The translations under genes and the position numbers were made by a program. Below the pieces are notes generated by a model. It did not search any database, had not been told where the DNA came from, and saw only the letters and a program-made list of their open reading frames with translations. A stretch of DNA of 19,194 bases. It comes from CAZHDI01 sp964531285. Lineage in GTDB: Bacteria; Pseudomonadota; Alphaproteobacteria; JAJFIK01. This document shows positions 9,367 to 16,232 of this stretch, piece after piece; the first letter of the stretch is position 1, and every line of letters begins with the position of its first letter. The stretch spans positions 1 through 19,194 of the forward strand of contig CAZHDI010000061.1 of assembly GCA_964531285.1 (NCBI GenBank). The letters are read 5' to 3'.

Positions 9367-9479
9367 TTGAGGCTTGCGCAGGTCCACGGTAGCGTGGCGG
9401 ATACGGAATTGTTGAGGGCGCCGAGTTCAGTCTTGCCCACCCCAACACCACCTAACGACCAGATCCATGAAGGAAGAGC

Positions 9480-10121
9480 ATGATTAAGATATACGGCGTC
9501 CACGGATCACCGTTCGTCCGGAAAGTCTTCATCATGCTGGCGATGAAGGGCATTGAATACGAAATGGTCCCGCAGATGCCCTTCTCGGGGGATCCGGACT
9601 ATAGGCAGATCAATCCGTTGGGCAAGATCCCCACACTGGTCGATGGGGATCTGACCCTTTGCGATTCCAAGGTCATCTGCCGGTATATCGAAAGCGCTTA
9701 TCCCGAACCCCGGCTTTACCCGGCCGCTGCCGCACAGCGGGCCATGGCGGACTGGCTGGAAGAGTTCAGCGGCACAACGCTGACCGAACTCGCCACTGGG
9801 ATCTTCTTTCAGCGGTTTATGCGGCCACGGGTCTTCAAGCAGGAACCCGATGAGGAGCTGATCTCGGACATCGTCACGAACCGCTTGCCGCCAATGCAGG
9901 ACTATCTGGAAAGCCACATTCCGGCCGATGGCTTCGTATTCGGTGCATTCACAATAGCCGACCTTGCAATCGTCAGCCCGCTTATCAATGCGTCCTATGC
10001 CGGGTATGAGGTCGATGCGGCGACCTGGCCCAAGCTGGCAGCATTGGTCAAGCGCGTGAGGGCACTGCCCGAGGTGGCGGCGGTCCTTGCCGAGGAAGCC
10101 AAGGTTTTTGGCGCGCGCTAG
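9480..10121 (+). CDS. Glutathione S-transferase family protein
   Basis: A 213-residue cytosolic GST-like protein, the usual length. The N-terminal thioredoxin fold begins MIKIYGVHGSPFVRKV, with Ser10-Pro11 where theta/beta-class enzymes carry the glutathione-activating residue. The cis-proline region INPLGKIPTLVDGD and the DSKVICRYIE stretch (the glutathione gamma-glutamyl site) are present. The helical C-terminal domain follows from about residue 85. AGGAAGAG at 9471-9478 precedes the ATG. It lies 113 bases after the sulfatase on the same strand and could be co-transcribed. Whether it is a detoxifying transferase, a dehalogenase-like enzyme or an isomerase cannot be decided from the sequence. 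Confidence 0.88.
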   Translation: MIKIYGVHGSPFVRKVFIMLAMKGIEYEMVPQMPFSGDPDYRQINPLGKIPTLVDGDLTLCDSKVICRYIESAYPEPRLYPAAAAQRAMADWLEEFSGTTLTELATGIFFQRFMRPRVFKQEPDEELISDIVTNRLPPMQDYLESHIPADGFVFGAFTIADLAIVSPLINASYAGYEVDAATWPKLAALVKRVRALPEVAAVLAEEAKVFGAR

Positions 10122-10168
10122 GGCGCGGCCCCGAGGGCGGTGTTACGGCCCGCACGCGGGCGAACCAA

Positions 10169-10234
10169 ATGGCGAGAGCACAGCGGGGAGAGCATGGCGA
10201 ATGCTCCGGTCTTGGGTCACAATGCTCTCGCCAT
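10169..10234. repeat. Nested inverted repeats downstream of the GST gene
   Basis: ATGGCGAGAGCA at 10169-10180 is perfectly complementary to TGCTCTCGCCAT at 10223-10234. Inside it, GAGCAT at 10190-10195 pairs with ATGCTC at 10201-10206 around a five-base loop. There is no T-tract, so a classical terminator is unlikely; a cruciform-forming or small mobile palindromic element is possible. It lies between the GST stop and the decayed TetR locus. Confidence 0.6.
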
Positions 10235-10263
10235 ACCGTTGCTCCACGGACTGTTAGAGCGCC

Positions 10264-10678
10264 CTAGAGCCAGACCTCCCGATTGTTTTTGCGACCAATC
10301 GCACGGGTTAGTGTGGCGCCCGGAACTGGCGTCATGTTGCAGGCGTCCAGCATGGTATCAACATGGCGCCGGTCGTCCGGACTCAGCGAGGCATAGGCAT
10401 CCTGCGCAAGCCTTAGGCGGTAGAAGCGGAAGGGCTGCGCCAACGCGCTGATCATCGTGCCGCGCAGATCGAATTTGGCATAGCCCAGGCCCCGGTCGAA
10501 CGGCGTGCCCGGAGCAATGTCACCTTGTTCGGCGATCCATTCATTGATCGTGTTCGCGGCGGCAAGCGTTTCCGACACAAAATCCGCGTGATGTCACGCA
10601 CACAAACAGTCCCCCGGCCTTTCTCCGCAACAAGACGTTCCGCTGCCCGGATCAAGGCAGGCTTTGTGTCCCGACCAC
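10264..10678 (-). pseudogene. Decayed TetR regulator N-terminus joined to an unrelated C-terminal fragment
   Basis: From a possible GTG at 10678 the minus strand reads a typical start of a TetR-family DNA-binding domain (PALIRAAERLVAEKGRG, then VRDIT). Around 10583-10590 this similarity stops before the recognition helix. The same frame then continues as nonsense-like sequence, while a different frame (ADFVSETLAAANTINEWIAE onward) continues to a stop at 10266-10264. That second piece, about 105 residues ending RKNNREVWL, does not look like a TetR ligand domain; it faintly recalls the helical C-terminus of a GST-like protein, which I cannot confirm. A deletion or rearrangement fusing two genes explains this better than a single-base frameshift. 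The TetR remnant is divergent from the GPH symporter and probably once repressed it. Confidence 0.6.
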
Positions 10679-10702
10679 TTTTTCATTGCATAGCCTAACC
10701 GT

Positions 10703-10741
10703 CTAATGATACTTGTTAGTGTACGGAATTCTGCGCATAAA
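10703..10741 (+). promoter_or_regulatory. Promoter and palindromic operator candidate for the GPH symporter
   Basis: TTGTTA (10713-10718) and CATAAA (10736-10741), each 4/6 to consensus, are separated by the ideal 17 bases and would start transcription about 20 bases before the ATG at 10769. An imperfect 17-base palindrome at 10703-10719 (CTAA...TTAG arms) overlaps the -35 box, the normal place for a TetR-type repressor site. The adjacent TetR gene is broken, so the operator may be orphaned. Confidence 0.45.
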
Positions 10742-10768
10742 ACAGGTAATAGGCGGTTGGGAGGAACG

Positions 10769-12274
10769 ATGGAGCAGGAACCGGGCACTGTGGGAGCCGC
10801 CGAGAAAAACACCCTCCACGCGGATGGCGGTGCGCGCAGGGCGGACGATGCCGCCCCTCCGCCGCTTTCGCGACCGACCAAATTGGCCTTCGGTTTCGGG
10901 ATGATCGCTTCGGGCGTGAAGGGCGTCGCCTTCGATTATTTCCTTCTGATTTTCTATAGTCAGGTGATCGGCCTCGATGCCCGGCTGGTCGGCCTCGCGC
11001 TCCTCATCACCCTTATGGTCGATGCAATCAGCGATCCCCTTGTCGGCTATTGGTCCGATAATCTGAGATCGCGCTGGGGACGACGCCACCCCTTCATGTA
11101 TGCCTCGGCGATCCCGGTCTCGCTGTGCTTTTTCCTGCTGTGGATGCCGCCGCAGGAGGCAAGCCAGATGATGCTGTTTTGGTATGTGCTCGGATTTTCG
11201 ATCACCATCCGTACAGCAATCACCTTCTACGAGACCCCCAGCACCGCACTGATTCCGGATCTTACGTCAGACTATAACGAGCGCACGACGCTTTACAGTC
11301 TGCGGTATTTCTTCGCCTATACCGGCGGTAACGCCATCAATATCATGATGTTCTTCGTGCTGTTTCCGGCCTTTGCAACCCAGACCATCCCCGACGGACG
11401 GTTCAATCCGGACGCCTATGCGTTTTTCGGGATCGTCGGCTCCGTCTTGATCTTTATCGCGATCGCCGTTTCCTCCCTCGGCACGCACGGCCGCATTGCT
11501 CATCTCAAGCCGGCGCCGCCGTCCCGGCGCATGACACCGCGCGTTATCTTCGGCGAGATGTTCGAGACGCTGTCGAACCGGTCCTTTATCGCGCTGTTCA
11601 TTGCGGCCATCTTCGGCGCGGTCGGGACGGGCCTTGCAACCAGCCTCTCCCTTTACTTCTTCACCTATTTCTGGGGATTCTCCGACGTTCAAACCGGGCT
11701 GCTCTTTCTGGGGACGTTCGCCGCCGCTGCGATCGGACTGGTTCTCGCGCCGCTCGTGACGAGAACGATCGGCAAGAAACGCGGCGCGATGATCATTGGT
11801 CTGATCGCTTTTATCGGCGCGCCGATGCCGATCGTACTTCGCTTGTTCGACCTGCTGCCGCCGAACGGCACGGCCTTCACATTCTGGTTTGTGGCGATCA
11901 CCAATGTTGTCGATGTCGGCCTGATTATCTGCTTTCAGATTCTCTTCAATTCCATGATCGGCGACCTCGTCGAACAAAGCGAGTTGAAAACCGGGCGGCG
12001 CTCGGAAGGCGTCTTCACTGCGGCGTCCACCTTTATTCGCAAAACCGTTCAAGGATTTGGGGTTATGGCCGCGTCCTTCGTTCTGGCCCTGGCGCAGTTC
12101 CCGGCGGGCGCGGACCCCAGCCAGGTGTCCGACGAGACCCTCTGGCGCCTTGGGGCGTACTACGTCCCGACGATCCTGTTCCTTTGGCTGACGATGATTG
12201 CGGTGATCTCGACCTATCGCATCGACCGTGAAACCCATGAGGAAAATCTCAGGAAATTACAGGGCTTGAGCTAG
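10769..12274 (+). CDS. GPH-family (MelB-type) sugar:cation symporter, MFS superfamily
   Basis: A 501-residue, approximately 12-helix inner-membrane carrier of the glycoside-pentoside-hexuronide:cation symporter family. Diagnostic is the loop after the second helix, VDAISDPLVGYWSD (from residue 84) followed by RSRWGRRHPFM, with the conserved Asp/Pro/Gly/Arg pattern of MelB-type proteins. In the C-terminal half, SMIGDLVEQSELKTGRRSEG matches the second family loop. The upstream in-frame extension to 10706 is rejected because GGGAGGA sits at the normal distance before ATG 10769. The soluble N-terminal tail of about 40 residues is rich in Ala, Asp and Gly. Substrate is probably a sugar or glycoside moved with H+ or Na+. 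The nearby sulfatase hints at a sulfated-glycan context, which is inference. Confidence 0.9.
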   Translation: MEQEPGTVGAAEKNTLHADGGARRADDAAPPPLSRPTKLAFGFGMIASGVKGVAFDYFLLIFYSQVIGLDARLVGLALLITLMVDAISDPLVGYWSDNLRSRWGRRHPFMYASAIPVSLCFFLLWMPPQEASQMMLFWYVLGFSITIRTAITFYETPSTALIPDLTSDYNERTTLYSLRYFFAYTGGNAINIMMFFVLFPAFATQTIPDGRFNPDAYAFFGIVGSVLIFIAIAVSSLGTHGRIAHLKPAPPSRRMTPRVIFGEMFETLSNRSFIALFIAAIFGAVGTGLATSLSLYFFTYFWGFSDVQTGLLFLGTFAAAAIGLVLAPLVTRTIGKKRGAMIIGLIAFIGAPMPIVLRLFDLLPPNGTAFTFWFVAITNVVDVGLIICFQILFNSMIGDLVEQSELKTGRRSEGVFTAASTFIRKTVQGFGVMAASFVLALAQFPAGADPSQVSDETLWRLGAYYVPTILFLWLTMIAVISTYRIDRETHEENLRKLQGLS

Positions 12275-12314
12275 GGGCCTGACCCTAATTGTTGAAGGTC
12301 TGCCACGCGAAGAA

Positions 12315-12417
12315 GCGGCTCCCCCCATGTGTTGGGGTAGAACGACAGGGGAGAGCCGCCAGTTGTCAGGACATGAGAGCGAGGGGCTAGGGGGATGGAC
12401 GCTTCATATCCTGACAA
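12315..12417. repeat. Two adjacent hairpins between convergent genes, possible bidirectional terminator
   Basis: GCGGCTC plus CCCC at 12315-12325 pairs with GGGGAGAGCCGC at 12348-12359, with a two-base bulge. A second pair, TTGTCAGGACATGA (12363-12376) with TCATATCCTGACAA (12404-12417), matches at 13 of 14 positions. They lie between the symporter stop (12274) and the exported repeat protein stop (12438). Neither has a strong T-tract, so termination is plausible but not proven; a remnant of a small palindromic mobile element is the alternative. Confidence 0.5.
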
Positions 12418-12437
12418 ATCTTTATCGCAACCAAACC

Positions 12438-13358
12438 CTACGGGCAGGCAACTTGGTCCCCACTCGGATTGGTGCAGGTGACCTCTCGGTTGACACCCTC
12501 ACCGATCCGGAATTCCGTCTTCACATCAACGGATCCTTGATCGCCGGATGCGGCAAGGCTGCGCGCAAGACCTGTTTCGGCATCGAGCGTCGTCTCGGTG
12601 TCAAAAGCGCCCTGTTCTCCAGAAGCGCTCACGGAGCGGCTTGCATTGGGACCGTTTTCTTCAGACCACGCGAGGTCGGTCTGGCTCGAGATGGCGCCCT
12701 CGTCGGAGGCGATGTCGACGGAACGTGAGAAGCCGGTTTCGGCGTTGAGGTCGGCGGCGGCATCGAGCGTCCCCTGATCGCCCGAAGCGTTTACCGTGCG
12801 GGCGCCTTCGATCTGGCCGTCCGCGTTGCGTGCGAATTGGGCATCGCCCGTAAAGGACCGTTCCGCGCCGTTTGCTTGCACAGATCGCGCATAGCCCGTC
12901 TCGGCATCACGCTCGGTTTGTGTTTCAAGCGCACCATCCGCGCCGGCCGCACTGATGGAATGATACCCCTCGCGGTTCCCATTCTCATCCAGTCCCGATT
13001 GCATATCCTTCGAAACGGAATAGTCCGTACCCGTCGCGTCTACGGACCGGCTGAGCCCTGTATCGGAGTCGTACGCGGTCGATGCGTCGTAAGTGACACG
13101 GTCCGTCGAAAGACTGGTGTCTATGCTCCCGGAGCGGCCATCTTGAGGATTGCGGTCCAGCGATGCATCGATACTGACGGCGTCAGCTTGGCGCAGAGCG
13201 GCAGTGCCGGCCAGCGCGCCGCCTCTGAGAGCCTTGCGGCCCATCTGCGCCGCGGGATTGTCGAAACCACCCTGCTTGAAGGGGCGCGGTCCTGCATCCG
13301 CCAAGGTCGGCAGGCCGCAGAGGATCAGGGTCGCTGCGTAGATTGGTAAGCGTTTCAT
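12438..13358 (-). CDS. Exported protein built of short degenerate tandem repeats
   Basis: A 306-residue protein I do not recognise as a named family. It has a clear Sec signal peptide (MKRLPIYAATLILCGLPTLADA, cleavage expected after Ala22). After a basic linker, most of the protein consists of about 22-residue degenerate repeats. One type reads DAETGxARSVxAxG (variants DSDTGLSRSVDATG, NAETGFSRSVDIAS, DAETGLARSLAASG); it alternates with units such as GARTVNASGDQG and ASRSVSASGEQG. The composition is rich in Asp, Ser, Ala and Gly with few hydrophobics, suggesting an extended beta-solenoid-like or disordered periplasmic/extracellular protein. The last repeat is modified into TCTNPSGDQVACP, giving two cysteines at the very end that could form a disulfide. 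The start is supported by AAGGA seven bases upstream of ATG 13358. A double direct-repeat site upstream resembles one beside the response regulator gene. Confidence 0.85.
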   Translation of the reverse strand: MKRLPIYAATLILCGLPTLADAGPRPFKQGGFDNPAAQMGRKALRGGALAGTAALRQADAVSIDASLDRNPQDGRSGSIDTSLSTDRVTYDASTAYDSDTGLSRSVDATGTDYSVSKDMQSGLDENGNREGYHSISAAGADGALETQTERDAETGYARSVQANGAERSFTGDAQFARNADGQIEGARTVNASGDQGTLDAAADLNAETGFSRSVDIASDEGAISSQTDLAWSEENGPNASRSVSASGEQGAFDTETTLDAETGLARSLAASGDQGSVDVKTEFRIGEGVNREVTCTNPSGDQVACP

Positions 13359-13457
13359 GTCATGGTCCTTTCAGTCATCACGATTGGGGGCCTGGGGTTG
13401 CGGGAGCATTGTTCCCGCTCCCGATGCTGACGATCATGCGCCGGCTGTGTGTCCGGG

Positions 13458-13527
13458 ATATTAGGGCTTGATGTCGGCGTGTGATTTCTTGCGGGCGGGA
13501 TGAAACAGAGCGAAACAATCGCGTTAC
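13458..13527 (-). promoter_or_regulatory. Candidate OmpR-type direct-repeat site and promoter of the exported repeat protein
   Basis: GAAACA occurs at 13502-13507 and 13512-13517, exactly one helical turn apart, followed by GTTAC at 13523-13527. The 21 bases from 13502 match the 21 bases from 16851 (beside the response regulator) at 15 positions, including ACAGA and ACAATCGC. On the minus strand a TAATAT box (13463-13458) lies 38 bases from the proximal half-site and about 100 bases before the ATG, with no good -35. This suggests activator-dependent transcription, which is inference. Confidence 0.45.
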
Positions 13528-13640
13528 TTGGTCTATGTGAGCCTGAACAGAAGCGTTGGAGCGCCATAACCATGCGACGAGCCGAACTCATCGCGTGGTG
13601 GTATTATGAGGGTGATCCGCGGCTTTCGGCGGCAAACAGG

Positions 13641-13670
13641 AAAAGCACGACCCAGGCTCTGGATCGTGCT
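13641..13670 (-). terminator. Rho-independent terminator of the RTX gene
   Basis: AGCACGA (13644-13650) pairs with TCGTGCT (13664-13670) and CCAG (13652-13655) with CTGG (13659-13662) around a three-base loop; the remaining pair is G-U in the minus-strand RNA. The minus-strand transcript continues with TTTT. It lies about 120 bases downstream of the RTX stop codon. Confidence 0.65.
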
Positions 13671-13704
13671 CCTTTCTCGATGTGTGGCATCCATCGCCGA
13701 ACCG

Positions 13705-13774
13705 CTAGAGCGTTTTCAGCAAAAGTGTGTGCGGTTTTGCGGTTCGAAAACGCGACAGAACAAAATCATAGAGC
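13705..13774. repeat. Dispersed palindromic intergenic element (RIME-like)
   Basis: The 70 bases begin and end with TAGAGC and contain TTTTCAGCAAAAG, CGGTTTTGCGG and GAAAACGCGACAGAACAAAA. This pattern resembles a very common intergenic repeat I recall from rhizobial and related genomes. It lies just downstream of the RTX gene stop. Only one copy is in the window, so the repeat nature rests on recollection of the family. Confidence 0.55.
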
Positions 13775-13791
13775 GCATAAGGCGCGCCGCG

Positions 13792-14811
13792 TCAGGCAAA
13801 GACGAACATCTCTTCGGAGAGTTCATCGAAACCAGTATCGCGGATGATCAAGTCGCTGTCGTTCTGTGTAGAGATGATCACATGCTCGCCGACTTGTTCC
13901 GAGATCGCTTCCAAATCGGCAAAGCTCTCAATGCCGTCGACACCGCTGATATCGATGAGATCGACGCCGATATCAAAATCATTGATGACATCGATATCGC
14001 CGGAGCCATGGTCTTCAAAGACAAAGATATCGGACCCATCTCCGCCATATAATTGGTCCAAACCGTCGCCGCCGGCGATTGTGTCGTCGCCAATGCCGCC
14101 GAGGATCACATCGTCACCATCATGCCCGTTCAGAATATCGTTTCCGGCAAATCCAGACAATTGGTTGCTGTACTGATTGCCGTCGATTCTGTTGTTCATG
14201 GTGTTGCCGAACCCATAGCTGGCCGCTTCGCCCGTCAGCTCCAGGTTCTCGACATATCGCGGAAGCGTAAAGCTGGTACTGGACTTAACCAGATCGATGC
14301 CGCCATTGGCCTGTTCGATGATCGTATCCATGCGCTCGGCGATATAGACATCGTTGCCATCGCCGCCGGCCATCACGTCAACGCCAAGACCGCCATCCAG
14401 CAGATCGTCACCATCGCCGCCGGCAAGTCGGTCGTTCCGGTCGGAGCCCGTGATGACGTCATCTTTGGACAGCAAAGTTTCCACGAAAAGATCGAGTGCG
14501 TTTTCCATCACGGCTTCGTTGAAATCGGTCAGCGAAAGATCGAGATCCGTCGCGACCACGTCGTCCTCGCCGTCGTTGCCAGTCAAGGTGAAGCCCGAAA
14601 CCTCGCCGCCGGTCAGAACGAAATCGTCTTGTCCGGGCGTCCCTTCATACGTGAAGCCGGTGCCGGTCAGGGTCAGCAGGCTTCCATTGAGAGAGAGTGT
14701 GAGCTCCGTCTCCGTCGTCGTCACGATCTCATCATAAAGGATGCTGTTTCCGAACGTGCCCTGCAGGGCGTAGAAGACGAAAACCGGGTCGTAGGTTGAG
14801 ATGTTAGCCAT
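13792..14811 (-). CDS. RTX-type calcium-binding secreted protein
   Basis: A 339-residue acidic protein with two blocks of glycine/aspartate-rich nonapeptides (GGxGxDxLx type). The first is at about residues 131-157 (AGGDGDDLLDGG, AGGDGNDVYI) and the second at about 210-268 (FAGNDILNG, HDGDDVILGG, IGDDTIAGG, GLDQLYGG, DGSDIFVFED). These bind calcium in parallel beta-roll structures. The C-terminal region after DINDFDIG-like sequence resembles the serralysin/RTX C-terminal module and ends with an acidic-hydrophobic tail (EEMFVFA), a typical uncleaved type I secretion signal. There is no N-terminal signal peptide. The first 120 residues match no family I can name and show no protease motif, so the activity is unknown. 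GGAGG lies just before ATG 14811. No ABC exporter or membrane-fusion gene is nearby. Confidence 0.9.
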   Translation of the reverse strand: MANISTYDPVFVFYALQGTFGNSILYDEIVTTTETELTLSLNGSLLTLTGTGFTYEGTPGQDDFVLTGGEVSGFTLTGNDGEDDVVATDLDLSLTDFNEAVMENALDLFVETLLSKDDVITGSDRNDRLAGGDGDDLLDGGLGVDVMAGGDGNDVYIAERMDTIIEQANGGIDLVKSSTSFTLPRYVENLELTGEAASYGFGNTMNNRIDGNQYSNQLSGFAGNDILNGHDGDDVILGGIGDDTIAGGDGLDQLYGGDGSDIFVFEDHGSGDIDVINDFDIGVDLIDISGVDGIESFADLEAISEQVGEHVIISTQNDSDLIIRDTGFDELSEEMFVFA

Positions 14812-15064
14812 TTAATCCTCCATGGCGCCTGTGGCGCGTGTCTGCATAAAGTTCGCATTGAACATCAGCCCTTGTGGGATTGCTTGCCCGCCGACTGATG
14901 AGACGCAGACTGAAGGTTTCCTTTTGCTGGATGATAAGCCCAATATTGCAGCGTGAATAAGGATCGTTGCTTCTGAAACGTTTTGTATCAATTGCCCAGG
15001 GCCCTGCCCCTGAGAGCCGCAAATGTCTGTAACGCTTGCGGTACGGTCGGCGCGTCGCAAGCAT

Positions 15065-15107
15065 AAAAAAAGCGGCTCCGCCCAGCACGATGGCTTGAGG
15101 GAACCGC
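15065..15107 (-). terminator. Rho-independent terminator of the beta-barrel gene
   Basis: In minus-strand RNA GCGGUUCC (15107-15100) pairs with GGAGCCGC (15079-15072), one pair being G-U, and is followed directly by seven U residues (A-run 15065-15071 on the plus strand). It lies about 100 bases after the stop codon at 15208. Confidence 0.75.
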
Positions 15108-15112
15108 AGTCT

Positions 15113-15152
15113 GTCAAAGCACGGATCGCTTCGGGGCGTTCCGTGCTTTGAC
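15113..15152. repeat. Perfect 13-bp inverted repeat next to the terminator
   Basis: GTCAAAGCACGGA (15113-15125) and TCCGTGCTTTGAC (15140-15152) are perfectly complementary around a 14-base loop that itself contains CGCTTCGGGGCG, a further small hairpin. It lies between the beta-barrel stop and the U-run terminator and could be a second termination or RNA-stabilising structure. Confidence 0.7.
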
Positions 15153-15207
15153 AATTTTAATGCCATTTGGAAGCCTGTCGCCCAAGCGGAGGCGATGGAG
15201 AGCAGGC

Positions 15208-16125
15208 TTAAAAGAGTTGGGTAAAGGTTAAGCCGGTCGTGACATAGTCGCCGGCCTTACCGGCCGTTCCGGTCACATCGAAAGACACCATGCTGGTTAC
15301 GCCGGTGCGTACTGCAATGCCGCCGCCGAATTCTCCCCACACGGCGCTTTCGTCTTCACCGCTGGTAACGGGATTCCGGCTGACAACAGCATCGACTCTT
15401 GCATTGCTGGATGATTGCGCCGTACTCCAATAGGCCGCCTCATTGGCGGCTGCGACGATGGCGGTGCTGGTGTAAAGCGTGATCCGGGGGGATACATCGC
15501 GCGCAATACCAATGCCGGCCATGCCGGAAAGGCCGTCCTGTGTTTGATCCGAGGGCGAATTGATACCCAAGGGACCGGTGGCCGACACATCGGTTTGCGT
15601 GTCGGTTTGGCTCCAGGAAATGCCGGCCATCGGAACGAAACGCGTTGTTTCGCCAAATACGCGCCCAGCCGACAGGCCAATGGTCAGATAGGTGCTCTGA
15701 CCGTCGATATCGGCAACGGCGCCATTCAGGGGGCCGCGTTGAGTCCCTTCATAGTCTTGGCGGGCATAGTCCACCGAGCCGGCAACGGTCGCAACGCTGG
15801 TATCGATAGATACCGATCCGCCAACGGAATATGTTAAGGCGTCATCGAGATCGGACGTATCGGATATCGTGACCTCACTCTGGGCAAGGCCAAGGGAGAG
15901 GCCAACCGTGACAGTCTCGAAGTAACGCTCCAAGAGAACAGATCCGCCAAGGGAATCGCCGCTGGATGTTTCATCGACCGGTGACGCCTGATCGTCGGTC
16001 GCAAAGGTGGCGTTCGCCGTCGCCGATATGCCCCATTGTGGAATGTCCGGTTCCTGGGCGATGGCCTGTGGCGATAGAAAGAATGCGGCAAGGGCCATTG
16101 AAATCGAGGCCGTCCGGGCCATCAT
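15208..16125 (-). CDS. Outer-membrane beta-barrel protein (autotransporter-domain-like, without passenger)
   Basis: A 305-residue predicted outer-membrane protein. Residues 1-23 form a Sec signal peptide ending AIA before Gln24. The rest alternates in short amphipathic stretches (GGSVLLERYF, VGLSLGLAQSEV, TYLTIGLSAGRVF, FVPMAGISWSQT) and ends in GLTFTQLF; a terminal Phe after alternating hydrophobics is the usual BAM recognition signal. The pattern resembles autotransporter beta-domains or general porin-like barrels, but there is no passenger domain. The frame extends upstream to 16278, yet GAGGAG six bases before ATG 16125 and the signal peptide fix this start. It follows the small exported protein by 107 bases on the same strand and probably shares its transcript, ending at the terminator at 15065-15107. 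Confidence 0.82.
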   Translation of the reverse strand: MMARTASISMALAAFFLSPQAIAQEPDIPQWGISATANATFATDDQASPVDETSSGDSLGGSVLLERYFETVTVGLSLGLAQSEVTISDTSDLDDALTYSVGGSVSIDTSVATVAGSVDYARQDYEGTQRGPLNGAVADIDGQSTYLTIGLSAGRVFGETTRFVPMAGISWSQTDTQTDVSATGPLGINSPSDQTQDGLSGMAGIGIARDVSPRITLYTSTAIVAAANEAAYWSTAQSSSNARVDAVVSRNPVTSGEDESAVWGEFGGGIAVRTGVTSMVSFDVTGTAGKAGDYVTTGLTFTQLF

Positions 16126-16232
16126 GGTGCTCCTCAATGCTTGATAGGTCTCGGACAGCATGTCGCCGGACCATGCTCTGGTGACAAAGCGATCTGGTTT
16201 CACGTCCCGCCCCAGATCGCTTGATGAAAGGA

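Larger units (their letters stand above)
13359..13791. other. Gene-free region with regulatory sites, terminator and dispersed element
   Basis: These 433 bases hold no convincing gene. From left to right they contain a 6-bp hairpin in the leader of the exported repeat protein (GGGAGC 13402-13407 with GCTCCC 13417-13422), a -10-like box at 13458-13463, the direct-repeat site at 13502-13517, a terminator for the RTX gene at 13641-13670 and a palindromic dispersed element at 13705-13774. Short reading frames crossing this region on the plus strand lack ribosome-binding sites and run into the antisense of the RTX gene. Confidence 0.6.
14812..15207. other. Gene-free region upstream of the RTX gene
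   Basis: These 396 bases carry the RTX promoter region, a terminator for the beta-barrel gene and a strong inverted repeat. Near 14972-14988 is a palindrome with TGAAAC and GTATCA arms (5 of 6 positions paired), overlapping a TTGATA on the minus strand that could be a -35 box; no good -10 follows. A 120-codon minus-strand frame at 14804-15166 runs through the hairpins and is not credible as a gene. Confidence 0.45.

Noticed and set aside
8032..9387. 451-codon minus-strand frame opposite the sulfatase
   Set aside because: Antisense shadow; the sulfatase active-site motifs are all on the plus strand.
11267..12238. 323-codon minus-strand frame opposite the GPH symporter
   Set aside because: The highly charged product without a fold signature is a shadow of the transporter.
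13500..14052. Two overlapping plus-strand frames of 115 and 148 codons
   Set aside because: They cross the terminator and dispersed repeat and then run antisense to the RTX gene; no start signal supports them.
14053..14799. 248-codon plus-strand frame opposite the RTX gene
   Set aside because: Antisense shadow of glycine/aspartate-rich repeats.
14804..15166. 120-codon minus-strand frame upstream of the RTX gene
   Set aside because: It begins in the 15113-15152 hairpin, crosses a terminator and overlaps the RTX start; no ribosome-binding site or recognisable product.
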